From NCBI GenBank assembly GCA_051294375.1, contig CM119265.1:15352963-15416962 (forward strand): 64,000 nucleotides of DNA, written 5' to 3'. The DNA comes from Paraspadella gotoi. Lineage: Eukaryota > Chaetognatha. Positions 13,301 to 27,268 of this stretch are shown here, one piece after another. The stretch's first letter is position 1; the number at the start of each line of letters is the position of its first letter. The notes beneath the pieces were generated by a model that did no database searches, was not told the origin of the DNA, and saw only the letters and a list, made by a program, of their open reading frames with translations. The translations under genes were made by a program, and so were the position numbers.

Positions 13301-14585
13301 CCTCTCTGCCTTTCGTGGAGTTCGTCGCCACGCCTATTTTGAGTCGCTCGATTCAACGTCAATCTTTTTACTTCTTCTGCCTCTTACTGTTGTTCCACGT
13401 AAAAACGGAGTAATTCTCGAAACGTTTGCAGATCATTTTATCCTTTAGAATCTACAATAACTTCGATTCGGTTTATTAAGTTTAATTGCTTTGCCGTTTA
13501 TTAAATGGTTATTAATATTTTTAAAAATCTGTTTTAATTCTACTTGTCTGCCCCCGTCTTTATCCTCGAGTTACTAATTCCAAAAACGATCCATCCCCAC
13601 ATTCATCTCAACTCTCCTCCCGCTTTCTCCAGCTTCAAATTTCTACACCCAAGTCACCCATTTACCAAGCCCGCCAACGTCTCCACGCACCCCGGTCCGG
13701 CGTCTCGCTCGAGATAAGGCTGCGTCCACGACGCGTCGGCGTCTCTCTCGCGCGACCCCGGGACGACGAAACGTTTTACGCTGGCGCAATGCGCGTGCAT
13801 ATCGAAAATAAAACGTTCTCGTTGTCGGCGGATGCGGCAGAAGCGGCAGCGACGCCGCCGGCGATTACAGCGTTGGTTGCGGCTGTGCGCGCGCTAATGC
13901 GGTGACAAGGGAGGCGGTGCGAAAGCGGAAACGATGGCACCGAACGCGGGCGGCGCGATAGCGGTAAGACGACGGCCGCCCCTCTTTTCGCTTCGTCGAC
14001 GAATTGAGGACGCTCGGTGGATGGTGGGGGGATGAGAGGAATGCGAACAGTTATGAGGTGAAGGGCTGGGGAGATTCAAGACGCAGAATAAGGGGAGATA
14101 TGCACGAGAAGGTAGAAGCGATGAAAAAGCCATAATTATGGACGGTCAAATTTGTAAAACCGTGGAAAGATCGAAGGATTTTTGTAATACCGGGAAAATA
14201 AGACCCTTGAAGATTGGGAAGTGTTTGGCGAACTGGGGCGAGATTCACGGATGTAGCCCAACGGTTTCCGACTCGTGGTATTGCGGTCATGGTGTGCGGT
14301 CCGGCTACGGCCGCCACGTCTAAACAGGATGTCGGGCGCCTCGGCCGAATACGATGAGAACGTCGGGGCGGCGGTTGTTTCGGTCGAGATCGGTGACCGG
14401 AATGAAGTAGTTGACGAGCGAAAACGCAACGTCATCTGTGACCGAAAGGGAAGCGAATTGAGGACGTCCGAGTCGTCGTCGTCATCGTCGTCGTCTTCAT
14501 CTTCTGACCCGGAAGAAAAGGGAATTGAAGACGTCTCTCTCGGTTGGTCCGAGTAACCGTCATCATTTTATACTATTTTCCTCTG

Positions 14586-14646
14586 TATGAAATTGTACAA
14601 CGAATAATAAAATTATCCATTCATTAATTAATAATAAAGCTTTCTT
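14586..14646. mobile_element. Terminal fragment of the MITE-like repeat in copy A
   Basis: Same fragment as at 32,085-32,147, with three one-base deletions. It shows that the triplicated segment and the AT-rich right part of the window share a repeat family, so they belong to one genome. Confidence 0.5.
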
Positions 14647-15912
14647 GTCCCAGACCCTAACCCTGACCGAGTCGGATCGACATCCACTTTCTCAGTCGCG
14701 GTTTCTGCACTCAAGTTTCTCGTCTTCATTTTTGTCGTCGTCTTCGTCGTCGTCGTCCCAATTTGTTCTTCATCGACGTCGTCGTCGTTTTCTCCCCGAT
14801 ACGAGGACGAATCCTCGGCGACCTTCGACCCCGCAGCGAATAAAGTTGTCATGGTTTCCGCGGAAGAAGTAATCGTGTCAAAGCGAAACGTGGGGAGAAA
14901 TTCAGAATTTCCCAACATCGCTTCTTCGTTCTTGAGTGAGAGGAGAAAAAAAATCGTGAAAAGTGAGACAGGGAAAAGGGAATTTTTTCACGCATAATAT
15001 ATGAACAATAATTTGAAACATGCATATATTTTAAATTTCTTTTTTTTTTCCTTTTTTTTTATACGATAGTCATGTTTTGCTTCCCTTCGCACCAGATTGA
15101 TTTGAGACTGGACGACTCAGTTTCTCTAAATTTCGATCGATTTTCTCAATCCTCATTCAAATCTTATTTATTTATCTTATTATGTTCCGTTTCTTGTTTA
15201 TTGTAACACAAATTTAGTATTAGTCAACCGGATATAAAAAAAACGAAACGTTGAAACTTCTCGTGTTTGCGATCGTAATTATCGGCCATCTTCCCGGTTC
15301 CGCGTCGGTTACGGCGTCGCGCGCCGCCGCCTACGCCGTCGCGCCATCTAAGCGCCGGACGCGTGATGGGTTTTTAATGAGCTCTCACAACCGCCGGTTC
15401 ACGCCAACGTGAGCGTGCCACGTTTCTTGCAGCGGCGATCGTCACGTGATCCCATGTTATTGTCATGAAATGACGACAAACTTCAAAAATTCATGAAGCG
15501 CACGACGAGGGAAAAAAATTGTTGGGACGAGATTTACGAGGATGAGCGGGAAAAATAAAATCTGGGAGGAGAGGGGGAAAAGTGAGAGGAAGGTTTGTGA
15601 GAAGTTGAAGAAGGAAAAATTGGCTGAGGAAATGCGAAAGGTCTTCTCAAAAAAGTATTTTTCACTCAGGCCGAAAGGAACACAACAAAGTTCATTTTTC
15701 AACTTAAAGGTTTTGTAATCTGTGTCCTACATGTTTTATAATTCTATGATTAACGACAAATAAAATCAATTCCTCAAGACGAAAACTGTACATGTGACTG
15801 AATATAGTTGAGACAACGTTCAAAACTCTCTCTCAGGTCATTTCCATTCCACTTTCTGTCACGTAATTTTTTTTTTCTCGTCTCTTATTTTCTTTTACGC
15901 GCTGCGAATATC

Positions 15913-15937
15913 NNNNNNNNNNNNNNNNNNNNNNNNN
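15913..15937. other. Assembly gap, exactly 25 N, between copies A and B
   Basis: Round 25-N gaps are usually placeholders of unknown or negative size set by gap-filling or scaffolding software. This one joins a forward copy to an inverted copy of the same sequence. Confidence 0.95.
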
Positions 15938-18900
15938 CGAGTGGGGACTCGTAGGGAAAGATGAGACGGAAACTCGTGAATAGGAGAGGGAAAAGGGAAG
16001 GGCGGCACGGACTGGCAGAAAAGTCGGATAATAGAGAAACCGGGAAAATCGAATTACTTCTGAATTTAACGAAAGCAAATAAAAGCACCCGATGAAATTT
16101 CCAAAGGAAACGATTTTTTTTTTTTATATTCGAATAAAATATTGAGAAAATCCCGGGAGAGGCGAGAGCGGATAGACGACACGCCTCTATTGACAGACGC
16201 CTCCAACCGAGAGCCACCCGCAGTCCTAGACGCCATCTTTAATCCACGTCACGTCTTTACATACCTCCAACGATTCTTTCGAGTTCAAAACGCACGTTCA
16301 TTGGCGCCACAACTCTTAAACACCCCGTCGATTGGTGAAAACCCCTTTCTCATCTGCGAGTTGTGGCTTGTCCCCTGTCTTGATGAGGCTAGAGTCGAAA
16401 GGCGCATAATGAGAACTGAATCTCTCGGTTCTGCATAGAACTTCAGATCAAGATGTAAACTACAAGAAAGTCTCCACTTAATTTATGTCATAAAATGTCC
16501 GAATTCTCTCTCGTCTTAATATTCTAATTCTTGAATCATCATCCATCCTTCTCTCCATCTCGTCCTACAAGTGACGAGGAAGGTTAAACGGATCCTTTCC
16601 TCCATTTCTCTCTCCCTCTCTCCTCCTTCTCTAACCAACTCTTCTTCTTAAACGTGTTAAAGATGAATCCATTTATGGAAGCGGCGAAAGTGAATAGGAG
16701 GCGGTCTTCGCCGCCCCCGGCACCCGCTCGGCCGCCGTCCGCCCGGATCCGCTCGCCCGGCACCCGCTAGCTCGCCCGACTCCGCCCGCTTCCTTCTCCC
16801 TTTTCCTTTTTCCGCCGCACCGATTGAAATCCGCCATTTCTCAGAAAAGGGGAACACAAACAATGGAGACCAAAAACATTCCTTCTAGTGGCAAACAAAA
16901 CAAAAACATATAAAAACCTGGGGAGGCGGAAAGAGTCGAGACAAGTTGAGCGAGCAGGGTTGGACGAGTTTAAGAGCTGGAAGGGTAGGTGGGGCTCGGA
17001 GTGGTGGACGAGGGTGTCGCTCAGAAACGGGGAGGCGACAAGGAATGGAGGCGTAGCGTCCGACTTGAAAGGCGGCAGTTTTTAAGTATTTTGACGGTAA
17101 AACGACGACGAAAGGGACGACGACAGCGACGACGACGTTTGAGACTTAATTTTCGAGGCGTAAAGCGGAGAGTTTAGGAGCCATTGGAATGTTTACGCGC
17201 GCCAGAGCTCGCTTCGTTTTTGATCAGTGAGAGTCTCGCACTTTTTCCTCATTTTTGAGGCCATCGGAGGGCGTTGACAATTTTCTCTCCTTTTTCTCTC
17301 TATGTTTTTCTTTTATTTCCCGAATAAACGATGTAGCCTCGTTGCCAAGGTTACAAGTTTCGCGCGACATTCGAGATTTAATAAATTTACGGATTATCGG
17401 CGGCTTTAAAAATGATAAAACTGGGATCATAAATAATGTAAGGAGGCATTCAAAGTTTTTTTTTTCTTTTCCACACCACGTACAAAGTAATAGAAGCCAT
17501 GAATTAATTTAACCAAAGAATAAAAAAAAAGAAGAAACTCACGTCCTCTCTTTTTCGTTCTCACGGTGTGAAAGGGTGGAATTAAAAAGAAAAAAAAAAG
17601 CTCGCGACCGGGATTCTATTTTGGTTCGTGACGTCGTCAAACGCGCATAATTGCAAAATAAATTGAAAGACGTCATTTGAATTCAGAGGCGGATTTTTTC
17701 CCGGTCGCTGGGCCGGTCGTCCGGCGATTCGCCGACGACTTCGACGACGGGATGACGGGATGACGGGACTTTTGAAAAAAAAAGGGATGGTTAAGGGGGG
17801 GGTGTTGAGAGACAAGGACAGTGGAATCGTCCGAGGGTCAATTGACACAAGTAAAAATTGGCGTCGAGATATTCATTGACTAGAAACGTGGTTGGTCGTC
17901 TGAGGGAAGAAAACTTATCGGAGCGGAAATCGGTCAAAGTGGAATTACATCTAGAAAGACGCGAGAAACTTTGAGTTAAAAAAAAAAAAATCCTACTATT
18001 TCTCGTTCTGCCTTGATTTTTTGAAATTTTTCATCGCGAGACGTGATCACAATCACTGCGTCAGCCTCACAGACTTCGATAATCGTCCGTCGTCATCGTC
18101 GTTATATCATCGTCGTCATATTCGCGATCGCTTTCGTCGCCAATGTCGTCGTGACAAATCTCATCTGCATCCGAGTCACGTCTTTGGAGGCATCCGATGC
18201 CGACGCCTCCCGAGAGGAGATGCGAAGGACGGGTGCCGACACGCGGGAAGAAGACGACAAGGCCAGGTGCGAGACCCAAAGAAATAGGTTTCGAGCGGGG
18301 AAAAAAAGGAGGGGGGAGGAGAAAGAGGAAGGGAAGTAAAGCGACATCCGCTGCGCAGGTGCGAGGGATACAGTGACGTTGACGTCGGCGAGGCAGATGG
18401 CGCGAGGAGACGGCAATGAGGTACGGAGGCCACGGATGAGAGATGGCAACGAAGAAAAGACATTCGCCAAGTGTACGGATGGCAAAAACGGTGCGCGATC
18501 GCCAAGACGTTTATGACGGACGACGACCGCGCGTGTCGTCGAAAAAGTGGACGTCAGGTGGCGTCGAGTCGAGCAAAATGGCGCAAATGGGAGGATGACA
18601 AAATATGCAATCGCTCGCGATGGTAAAGGTTTCGTTGAGAGGAGAGTGAGGAATGGAGAGAAAAATTGATGAAAAGGATTGATAACTTAGGCCGAGATGT
18701 ACTAACTAGGAAAAAGTATAAAGTATAATATGTATAAAGTATTCATTTATTTCAATTAAAAGTATACAAAAAATAGGTAAAACATTCTTATATTTAGTAT
18801 ACCGTCCTTGGCATACAGCAAATTGAGGTATGATAGTGAAATATTTTTTCACATCTTTTAACGCAATTCTTTTCAGCCCCAATGTTAATTTTGCGCATCT

Positions 18901-21900
18901 TTCCTTTTTCTGAGAACTATAATAGTACTTTTTTGAAACAAAAAGAGTGCAAAGCCTTTAGCATTACCAAAATTAAAAATAAAAAAAAATACTAACTCTT
19001 ATTGAATAAAAAACAATAACTAAATACTAAAAATGGTAAAACCTAAAGATGATTTTTTTTAATTTAAAGTAATAATATTTTTTGCCTCTAACTTCTAAAC
19101 AATTTGACCTATAAAAAATGGAAGGAAGCTACTGAAAAAAATTCATTTAAATTTGAAATATTCTGATTTTTAAAAAAAATGTTATATACTTTTTTCCTAG
19201 ATAGTACTATTGTAGTACGGGTTATATGCAGTGTATAGTTTGCAGTGTGTTTAGTGTGTAGTGTACTGTTGGGTTCAAAGAGTGCTGTTCGTTGTGCAGA
19301 AGGAATGAGAGGCTTTTCGGTTAGTGGTGAGACACGGGCGGCCTAATGGTAAGTTCTTCGTTGAAGAGAGAGAAAAGAGATGGTTAAGCGCTGAGGCGTG
19401 ACGCGCGCCGGAAATGGCAAAGATGGGTGAGAGATAAGGCAGAGCGCGAGGCGAGGAAGAGACTGAATTTCCTCGCCAGGTGGCTACGAGGCGTGACGGG
19501 CGAAAGTGCCTGTCCGACGCCGCGAATGATAAACGGGGCGCCGGGTTGCCGGCCGATGAGCGGCGATAGATTCGCTCGGTGGCGGGAAATTCGTTGCCGG
19601 AAATTCGAGACACGAACCAGAGATCTCCGGAAATCAGAGATCAGTCAAACAAAAAAAAAACCAAAAAAAAAACCGGACAGTTGAAGAGACATCGACAGTC
19701 TGGTGGCAGTAAAAAGACGCTATAGATTGCGACGACGACGACATGACGACGAGTTAAACGAGATTAAAAGAAGCGAAAGTCGTAAAGAAGACATTTTCTA
19801 ACTAGACACCGACGACGACGCGATGACGATTACGACGACGACTGACGACGACGACGATTACGTATGAAATTGTAGTTGGAAGGAAGCAATTCGACTTCGT
19901 TAAAATGGGACCGAATCTCATTGATTCATGGCGTTCGCACAATAGAGAAGATTATCAGGCGGATTTGGGCAACGAGGAGAGAGGAGGGGGAAAATAAATA
20001 GGAAAAATGAGGAGAGGGAAAAATAAATAGGAAAATAGGAAGTGAGGAAAAAAAAAACCGAATTCGTTTCGATTCACGGGATGGACACGGTAAAAAATTC
20101 TGGAAGAAGTTTAGAGTTGATTAAAATTGTCTTTCGTTGCTGTCACGACATCACGTAATAAAATCAAATTGTAACATGACAAGATGAATAATAATAGTGG
20201 ACCTGCCAGGCTAACTCGCAAATCGAAAGAATATTCTTTGGAACCCTAACCAATTAAGGGAGAGAAAAATCAAAACGTGCCTCGGTCCAATTGAGAGAAA
20301 CGTAACAGAACGAAAAAAAGGGATTAAGGGAAACGAGAACTCCGCAAAACAGAAACCCACGAAAAAACGACTCAAAACCCACGAACCACAAAACCCACGT
20401 CATTCACTTCGAAAGAGTTTTTCCACACTTAAAACGGATGTTAAAAAGAAGTCAACCTTGAACAAACAAATTGGCCGGAAAAAACTAGTTTTTTTTTCTC
20501 TTTTTTTGGATATGGATTCTAGACCGTCGAAAGATGCATTTCTTGGTGGGTGAAAGCAACTACGTTCTTTACCAGCTTTTCTGTGCGTGTGAACCTACTT
20601 ACATGCTTTGCAGCATACTTGAATATTTCCAAAGCATATTTCCATCTTTGCTACATAATACTTCAACCAAAATCTATACCAAAAAAAGTAAGAAACTTGG
20701 TTACGATTTTCAGACTTCCGACTCTGTGTGAGGCAGGGAAAACAACCTCGTAAAAAGTATTAAAAAAAGGGGAAAAAATATAAAAAAGTTAAGATGGAAT
20801 TGGATTCGGTTCCCAATTGCATCCGGGCGGCGATCGGGCGAAGCAATGGATCCGCGAGAGGGATGGAATCGTGAAAAGCGAAGGTGGGAAGAGTGAGAAT
20901 GATGAAAACAGATCGAAAATGGCGAAGATTGAAAAGCAACAAAAGGCAGTGAAAGTAAGGCTGATTCAGACAGGAAAGAGACAGCTGAGAAGGAAGATTG
21001 CCGAATGATACTGAGAAAGCTGTTTAAAAACAATGAAAATTACGAAAAACTTATACTATAAGAACTTACAACTAATAAGTTAATGAAATCCGCGCAATAT
21101 AATAAATGGATTTAAATTAATGGATTAACAGGTTCAAATCCAGATCGCATTCATACCATCAATCACTTTCTCTCACAGTTGGACGCAATCTCCGAAACTG
21201 TTTGATTCGCTCTCTGTCGTTCCTAAGAAGGATTGTAACCATTCGTACAAAAGGTCCCCAGTTTCTCTCTTCTCGACCTTTGATTCTCCGGCGCCAAATT
21301 CGCTCGACGCCGCCAATCGGCGCGCCTCGGCTCAAACGACGCCGGCGACTCACCCAAAAAAAAATCTTTTTTTCCGGTCTCTTCATTCTGGTCCAACAGT
21401 TAAAGCTATCCAGCTGGAATTGACCTCGGCCACTCCCATTGTGGCTCCCACCCAGTCGCGCGCCCTGACTCCCCGTTCTTCTCGACCAACCCGCAACGGC
21501 CACGCGGACACGCCCACTGGCAACCGAGAGAGACGCCTTCGATGCCCTGCAACGTCACAGGAAACTTAACCTCCAGCGAAACCCCGCCGCAAAAAATGGC
21601 GGCTCTCTCTCTCTCTTACCTTTCTTATCGCTCGTATTTCCTTTCTTTCTCTCTCCTCTCTCTCTTTTTCCAGCGCTTTCTTCGGTTCGTATTATTCTTT
21701 CGCTAAATGTGAAACAAGAAACCCGTATTGACCTCGTGGTAACTAACAGTTTATATAAATATTTATTTTGAATATTGTAGTATATCTGAGTAGTCAAAAT
21801 TAACACCAGCTATCATCCGAGTCGGATATAAAATTCACGCGCCGTATATCACATATTTTTCACGAGGGCTCACCCTTCCCTCCCCTCAGTTCCTGCGTCC

Positions 21901-23078
21901 GAGATCCAATAAGGGAGATCGCAAGCTGCGAGAATTGAAACGGAGTCCGTCATTGGTTTTCGCAAGAATCCGTTAGAGTTGGCGCGCGGTTGCCAAGGCG
22001 ACGGTTTTCCTGTTCGCTAACCAAAAGAAAAAAAACAACCATTATGGCATCCATTCATTTATAAATTGACAATTGCAGTTTTCCAATATCCAAATTGTCC
22101 AATACAATATTTACAAACGACATCTGTCCCCACCTTGATAAAGCTACCATCTTCTTCCCGACGGACATTTTGTGAGAATCGTTCAGTTTGGCCCGCCCTT
22201 TCTCTTCCATATTTTTTTTAGACATTTAACAATAGAAATAGACTCTTTCCCATTATCTTCTTTGGAGGTCTTTAGATCTCTTTCATTTTATTCAAGTTTT
22301 TCTATTTTTTTTTTAACTGATTTTTTCCTTTAGTTCGGCGCCTGTTTTGTTTTCGGTTCCCTTGTTCTGGGATTCACTTTCTTATTTGCTCAGGTTTTTC
22401 TCTCTCTTTTTAATTTCAACAGTCTTTCGTTCTTTCGTTCTCTCTTTTCTTTCTTTCTTTCATTTTTACTTTCTTTCTTTCCTTCTCTCATTCTTTCCTT
22501 TTTTAGTAACTTTTTTCTTCCCTGGATTTTTCTTCGAGGGGAAACAAAACGACGTCGGTAACCGTCGGTTCATTTGATTTAAATTTTCTCGTTTCTTTAC
22601 GGTCGCATGCGAGGCGCTTGTCAACCCTGAACCTCCCTCTCCCTCAGTGATTTCGTTGAGTGCACGTGCACGGTGCATGCATGGACATGCAAAGTTAATG
22701 AAGAGGATGATTTTCGGCACTATTATTATTAAACATACATACAATGTTAAATTACGCGCATGTTTCTTGAACAGTCACATTGGTAATACACACGCCTGTC
22801 ACCCAAATATTTTTTCAGACTTGTTTTCTCTCGTTTTATTGGGGAAAACAATTTTTAGAGCAAACATATTCTTTAAACATGACGATCCCTCGTTCCGCGA
22901 TCCACGTTTCGACCTCGACCCTTTAAAATTAAATTCTCGAACACAAACAGTGAAAGTCTATTTCATACGGAAACTCGTCCGCGTCGATGAATCAAATGAC
23001 GTGCCGAATAAACTCTTTCACACCAAACAAAAAGCCACTGAAAAAAAAAGTAAGATAAATGAAATAAAAGAACTGTTT
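15938..23078 (-). repeat. Triplicated segment, copy B (inverted, partial)
   Basis: Read on the minus strand this matches copy A from about 13,124 back to about 6,005, so the last 2.8 kb of A has no counterpart here. Copy B begins directly after the 25-N gap with CGAGTGGGGACTCG, which corresponds to a small inverted repeat CGAGT-CCC-ACTCG in A and C. B differs from A and C by scattered single-base indels and substitutions. It carries the same MITE at 18,702-19,204. No gene is seen. Confidence 0.93.
18702..19204. mobile_element. TA-flanked MITE inside copy B
   Basis: Inverted counterpart of the element at 9,869-10,379, with the same terminal repeats (CTAACTAGG on the left, CCTAGATAG on the right) and TA on both sides. 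It is a few bases shorter through homopolymer losses. Confidence 0.7.
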
Positions 23079-23574
23079 AGGAGATATATATTTATAATCT
23101 TGAGAGTCATAATTTCGAATGTTAGTTGTATCCAAAAAAAAAAGTGAAAAAAAAGAAAAAAACATTTATAAAATATTTAAGAAAGAATTTTTGAAGTTGG
23201 CCTGTCATTCGGACAGCTGCGATACTAGGTTGTTTAATTCTCAAAAACAAAAAGCTGTCCTTGAGTAAACCGAGTTTTCCGCCTCATAGAAATATTAGAC
23301 AACTTTATAGAATAATAAAAGTAACAATTCACCATTCGCCTTGTTTCGTGTTCCCTGCTAATTCCCAGGAGAATTTAATTGATGTTAAAGGGCTCAAGAG
23401 GTCGAAAAATACGAGTTGGAGAGGGAATTTCTTGATAGTTTCTCTCAATCTTGTTCTTCTGCACGGAACGAGGGACTGTGAGCGGGTCATGTATAAATTA
23501 AAGAAAATAAAAGTGTATTTGCTCTAAAAAATGTTATGCCGGGAATTCCCCACAAATTTAAAAACTGAGAGAAT
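23079..23574. other. Low-quality turnaround between copies B and C
   Basis: Here the inverted copy B stops and the forward copy C begins with no N gap. The bases fit the expected sequence only loosely, with many extra bases relative to copy A. Unreliable consensus at the point where a read folds back would look like this. It holds no gene, and its exact sequence should not be trusted. Confidence 0.6.
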
Positions 23575-26500
23575 TTTCCCCAAAATAAAACGAGAGAAAA
23601 CAAGTCTGAAAAAGATCTGGGTGACAGGCGTGTGTATTACCAATGTGACTGTTCAAGACAATGCGCGTAATTTAACATTGTATGTATTGTTTAATAATAA
23701 TAGTGCCGAAAATCATCCTCTTCATTAACTTTGCATGTCCATGCATGCACCGTGCACGTGCACTCAACGAAATCACTGAGGGAGAGGGGAGGGTTCAGGG
23801 TTGACAAGCGCTCGCATGCGACCGTAAAGAAAACGAGAAAATTTAAATCAAATGAACCGACGGTTACCGACGTCGTTTTGTTTCCCCTCGAAGAAAAATC
23901 CAGGGAAGAAAAAAGTTACTAAAAAAGGAAAGAATGAGAGAAGGAAAGAAAGAAAGTAAAAAAATGAAAGAAAGAAAGAAGAGAGAACGAAAGAACGAAA
24001 GACTGTTGAAATTAAAAAGAGAGAGAAACCTGAGCAAATAAGAAAGTGAATCCCAGACAAAAGGGAAACGAAAACAAAACAGGCGCCGAATCTAAAGGAA
24101 AAAAATCAGTTTAAAAAAAATAGAAAAACTTGAATAAAAATGAAAGAGATCTAAAGACCTCCAAAGAAGATAATGGGAAAGAGTCTATTTCTATTGTTAA
24201 ATGTCCTAAAAAAAAAATATGGAAGAGAAATTGGGCGGGCCAAACTGAACGATTCTCACAAAATGTCCGTCGGGAAGAAGATGGTAGCTTTATCAAGGTG
24301 GGGAACAGATGTCGTTTGTAAATATTGTATTGGAAATTGGACTATTGGAAAACTGCAATTGTCAATTTATAAATGAATGGATCGCCATAATGGTTGTTTT
24401 TCTTTGGTTAGCGAACCAAAGGAAAACCGTCGCCTTGGCAACCGCGCGCCAACTCTAACGGATTCTTGCGAAAACCAATGACGGACTCCGTTTCAATTCT
24501 CGCAGCTTGCGATCTCCCTTTATTGGATCTCGGACGCAGGAACTGAGGGGAGGGAAGGGTGAGCCTCGTGAAAAATATGTGATATACGGCGCGTGAATTT
24601 TATATCCGACTCGGCTGATAGCTGGTGTTAATTTTGACTACTCAGATATACTACAATATTCAAAAATACATATTTATATAAAAACTGTTTAGTTACCACG
24701 AGGTCAATACGGGTTTCTTGTTTCACATTTAGCGAAAGAATAATACGAACCGAAGAAAGCGCTGGAAAAAAGAGAGAGAGAGAGAAAGAAGGAAAAATAC
24801 GAGCGATAGAAAGAGTAAGAGAGAGAGAGAGCCGCCATTTTTTTGCGGCGGGGTTTCGCTGGAGGTTAAGTTTCCTGTGACGTTGCAGGGCATCGAAGGG
24901 CGTCTCTCTCGGTTGCCAGTGGGCGTGTCCGCGTGGCCGTTGCCGGGTTGGTCGAGAAGAACGGGGAGTCAGGGCGCGCGACTGGGTGGGGAGCCACAAT
25001 GGGAGTGGCCGAGGTCAATTCCAGCTGGATAGCTTTAACTGTTGGACCAGAATGAAGAGACCGGAAAAAAAAGATTTTTTTTTTGGGTGAGTCGCCGGCG
25101 TCGTTTTGAGCCGAGGCGCGCCGATTGGCGGCGTCGAGCGAATTTTGGCGCCGGAGAATCAAAGGTCGAGAAGAGAGAAACTGGGGAGCCTTTTGTACGA
25201 ATGGTTACAATCCTTCTTAGGAACGACAGAGAGCGAATCAAACAGTTTCGGAGATTGCGTCCAACTGTGAGAGAAAGTGATTGATGGGTATGAATGCGAT
25301 CTGGATTTGAACCTGTTAATCCATTAATTTAAATCCATTTATTATATTGCGCGGATTTCATTAACTTATTAGTTGTAAGTTCTATTAGTATTAAGTTTTT
25401 TCGTAATTTTCATTGTTTTTAAACAGCTTTCTCAGTATCATTCGGCAATCTTCCTTCTCAGCTGTCTCTTTCCTGTCTGAATCAGCCTTACTTTCACTGC
25501 CTTTTGTTGCTTTTCAATCTTTCGCCATTTTCGATCTGTTTTCATCATTCTCACTCTTCCCACCTTCGCTTTTCACGATTCCATCCCTTTCTCGCGGATC
25601 CATTGCTTCGCCCGATCGGCCCCGGATGCAATTGGGAACCGAATCCAATTCCATCTTAACTTTTTTATATTTTTTCCCCTTTTTTTAATACTTTTTTAAC
25701 GAGGTTGTTTCCCTGCCTCACACAGAGTCGGGAGTCTGAAAATCGTAACCAAGTTTCTTACTTTTTTTTGGTATAGGATTTTTGGTTGAAGTATTATGTA
25801 GCAAAGATGGAAAATATGCTTTGGAATATTTCAAGTATGCTGCAAAGCATGTAAAGTATGTTCAAACAGCACAGAAAAGCTGGTAAAGAACGTAGTTGCT
25901 TTCACCCAACCAAGAAATGCCATCTTTCGACGGTCTAGAATCCATATCCAAAAAAAGAGAAAAAAAACTAGTTTTTTTCCGGCCAATTTGTTTGTTCAAG
26001 GTTGACTTCTTTTTAACATCCGTTTTAAGTGTGGAAAAACTCTTTCGAAGTGAATGACGTGGGTTTTGTGGTTTCGTGGGTTTTGAGTCGGTTTTTCGTG
26101 GGAGTTTCTGTTTTGCGAGTTCGTTTTCCTTAATCCCTTTTTTTTCGTTCTGTTACGTTTCTCTCAAATTGGACCGAGGCACGTTTGATTTTTCTCTCCC
26201 TTAATTGGTTAGGGTTCCAAAGAATATTTCTTTCGATTTTGCGAGTTAGCCTGGCAGGTCCACTATTATTATTTCATCTTGTCATGTTACAATTTGATTT
26301 TATTACGTGATGTACGTGAACAGCAACGAAAGACAATTTTAATCAACTCTAAACTTCTTCCCAGAATTTTTTACCTAGTCCATCCCGTGAATCGAAACGA
26401 ATTCGGTTTTTTTTTCCTCACTTCCTATTTTCCTATTTTATTTTTCCCCTCTTCCTATTTTCCTATTTTATTTTCCCCCTCCTTCTCTCCTCGTTGCCCA

Positions 26501-27268
26501 AGATCCGCCTGATAATCTTCTCTATTGTGCGAACGCCATGAATTCAATGAGATTCGGTCCCATTTTAACGAAGTCGAATTGCTTCCTTCCAACTACAATT
26601 TCATACGTAACGGTCGTCGTCATCGTCGTCGTAATCGTCATCGTCGTCGTCGTCGGTGTCTAGTTAGAAAATGTCTTCTTTACGACTTTCGCTTCTTTTA
26701 ATCTCGTTTTACTCGTCGTCATGGTCGTCGTCGTCGCAATCTATAGCGTCTTTTTACTGCCACGCAGACTGTCGATGTCTCTTCAACTGTCCGGTTTTTT
26801 TTTTGTTTTTTTTTTGTTTGACTGATCTCTGATTTTCCGGCAGATTCTCTGGTTCGTGTCTCGAATTTCCGGCAACGAATTTCCGCCACCGAGCGAATCT
26901 TATCGCCGCTCATCGGCCGGCAACCCGGCGCCCGTTATCATTCGGCGGCGTCGGACAGGCACTTTCGCCCGTCACGCCTCGTAGCCACCTGGCGAGGAAA
27001 TTCAGTCTCTTCCTCGCCTCGCGCTCTGCCTTATCTCTACCCCATCTTTGCCATTTCCGGCGCGCGTCACGCCTCAGCGCTTACCCATCTCTTTTCTCTT
27101 CTCTTCAACGAAGAACCTTACCCATTAGGCCCGCCGTGTCTCACCACTAACCGAAAAGCCTCTCATTCCTTCTGCACAACGAACAGCACTCTTTGAACCC
27201 AACAGTACACTACACACTAAACACACTGCAAACTATACACTGCATATAACCCGTACTACAAAATAGTA

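Larger units (their letters stand above)
6005..15912 (+). repeat. Triplicated segment, copy A (forward)
   Basis: This stretch recurs inverted at 15,938-23,078 and forward again up to about 33,430. Between the shared phrases AAAATAAAACGAG (6,247) and TACGCGCTG (about 15,897), A is about 9,650 nt while C is about 9,841 nt. A lacks about 2 percent of bases, mostly single bases in homopolymers. I see no convincing gene. It holds a TA-flanked MITE at 9,869-10,379, many (CGT)n/(GAC)n runs and CpG-rich patches. Copy A ends raggedly (GCTGCGAATATC) at the 25-N gap where copy C reads on smoothly. Confidence 0.93.

Noticed and set aside
20817-21008. Small basic frame ending KVRLIQTGKRQLRRKIAE, open in A (minus strand) and B, faintly reminiscent of the ENY2 family
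   Set aside because: The resemblance is a few residues long, copy C carries a frame-breaking base, and no flanking exon was found.
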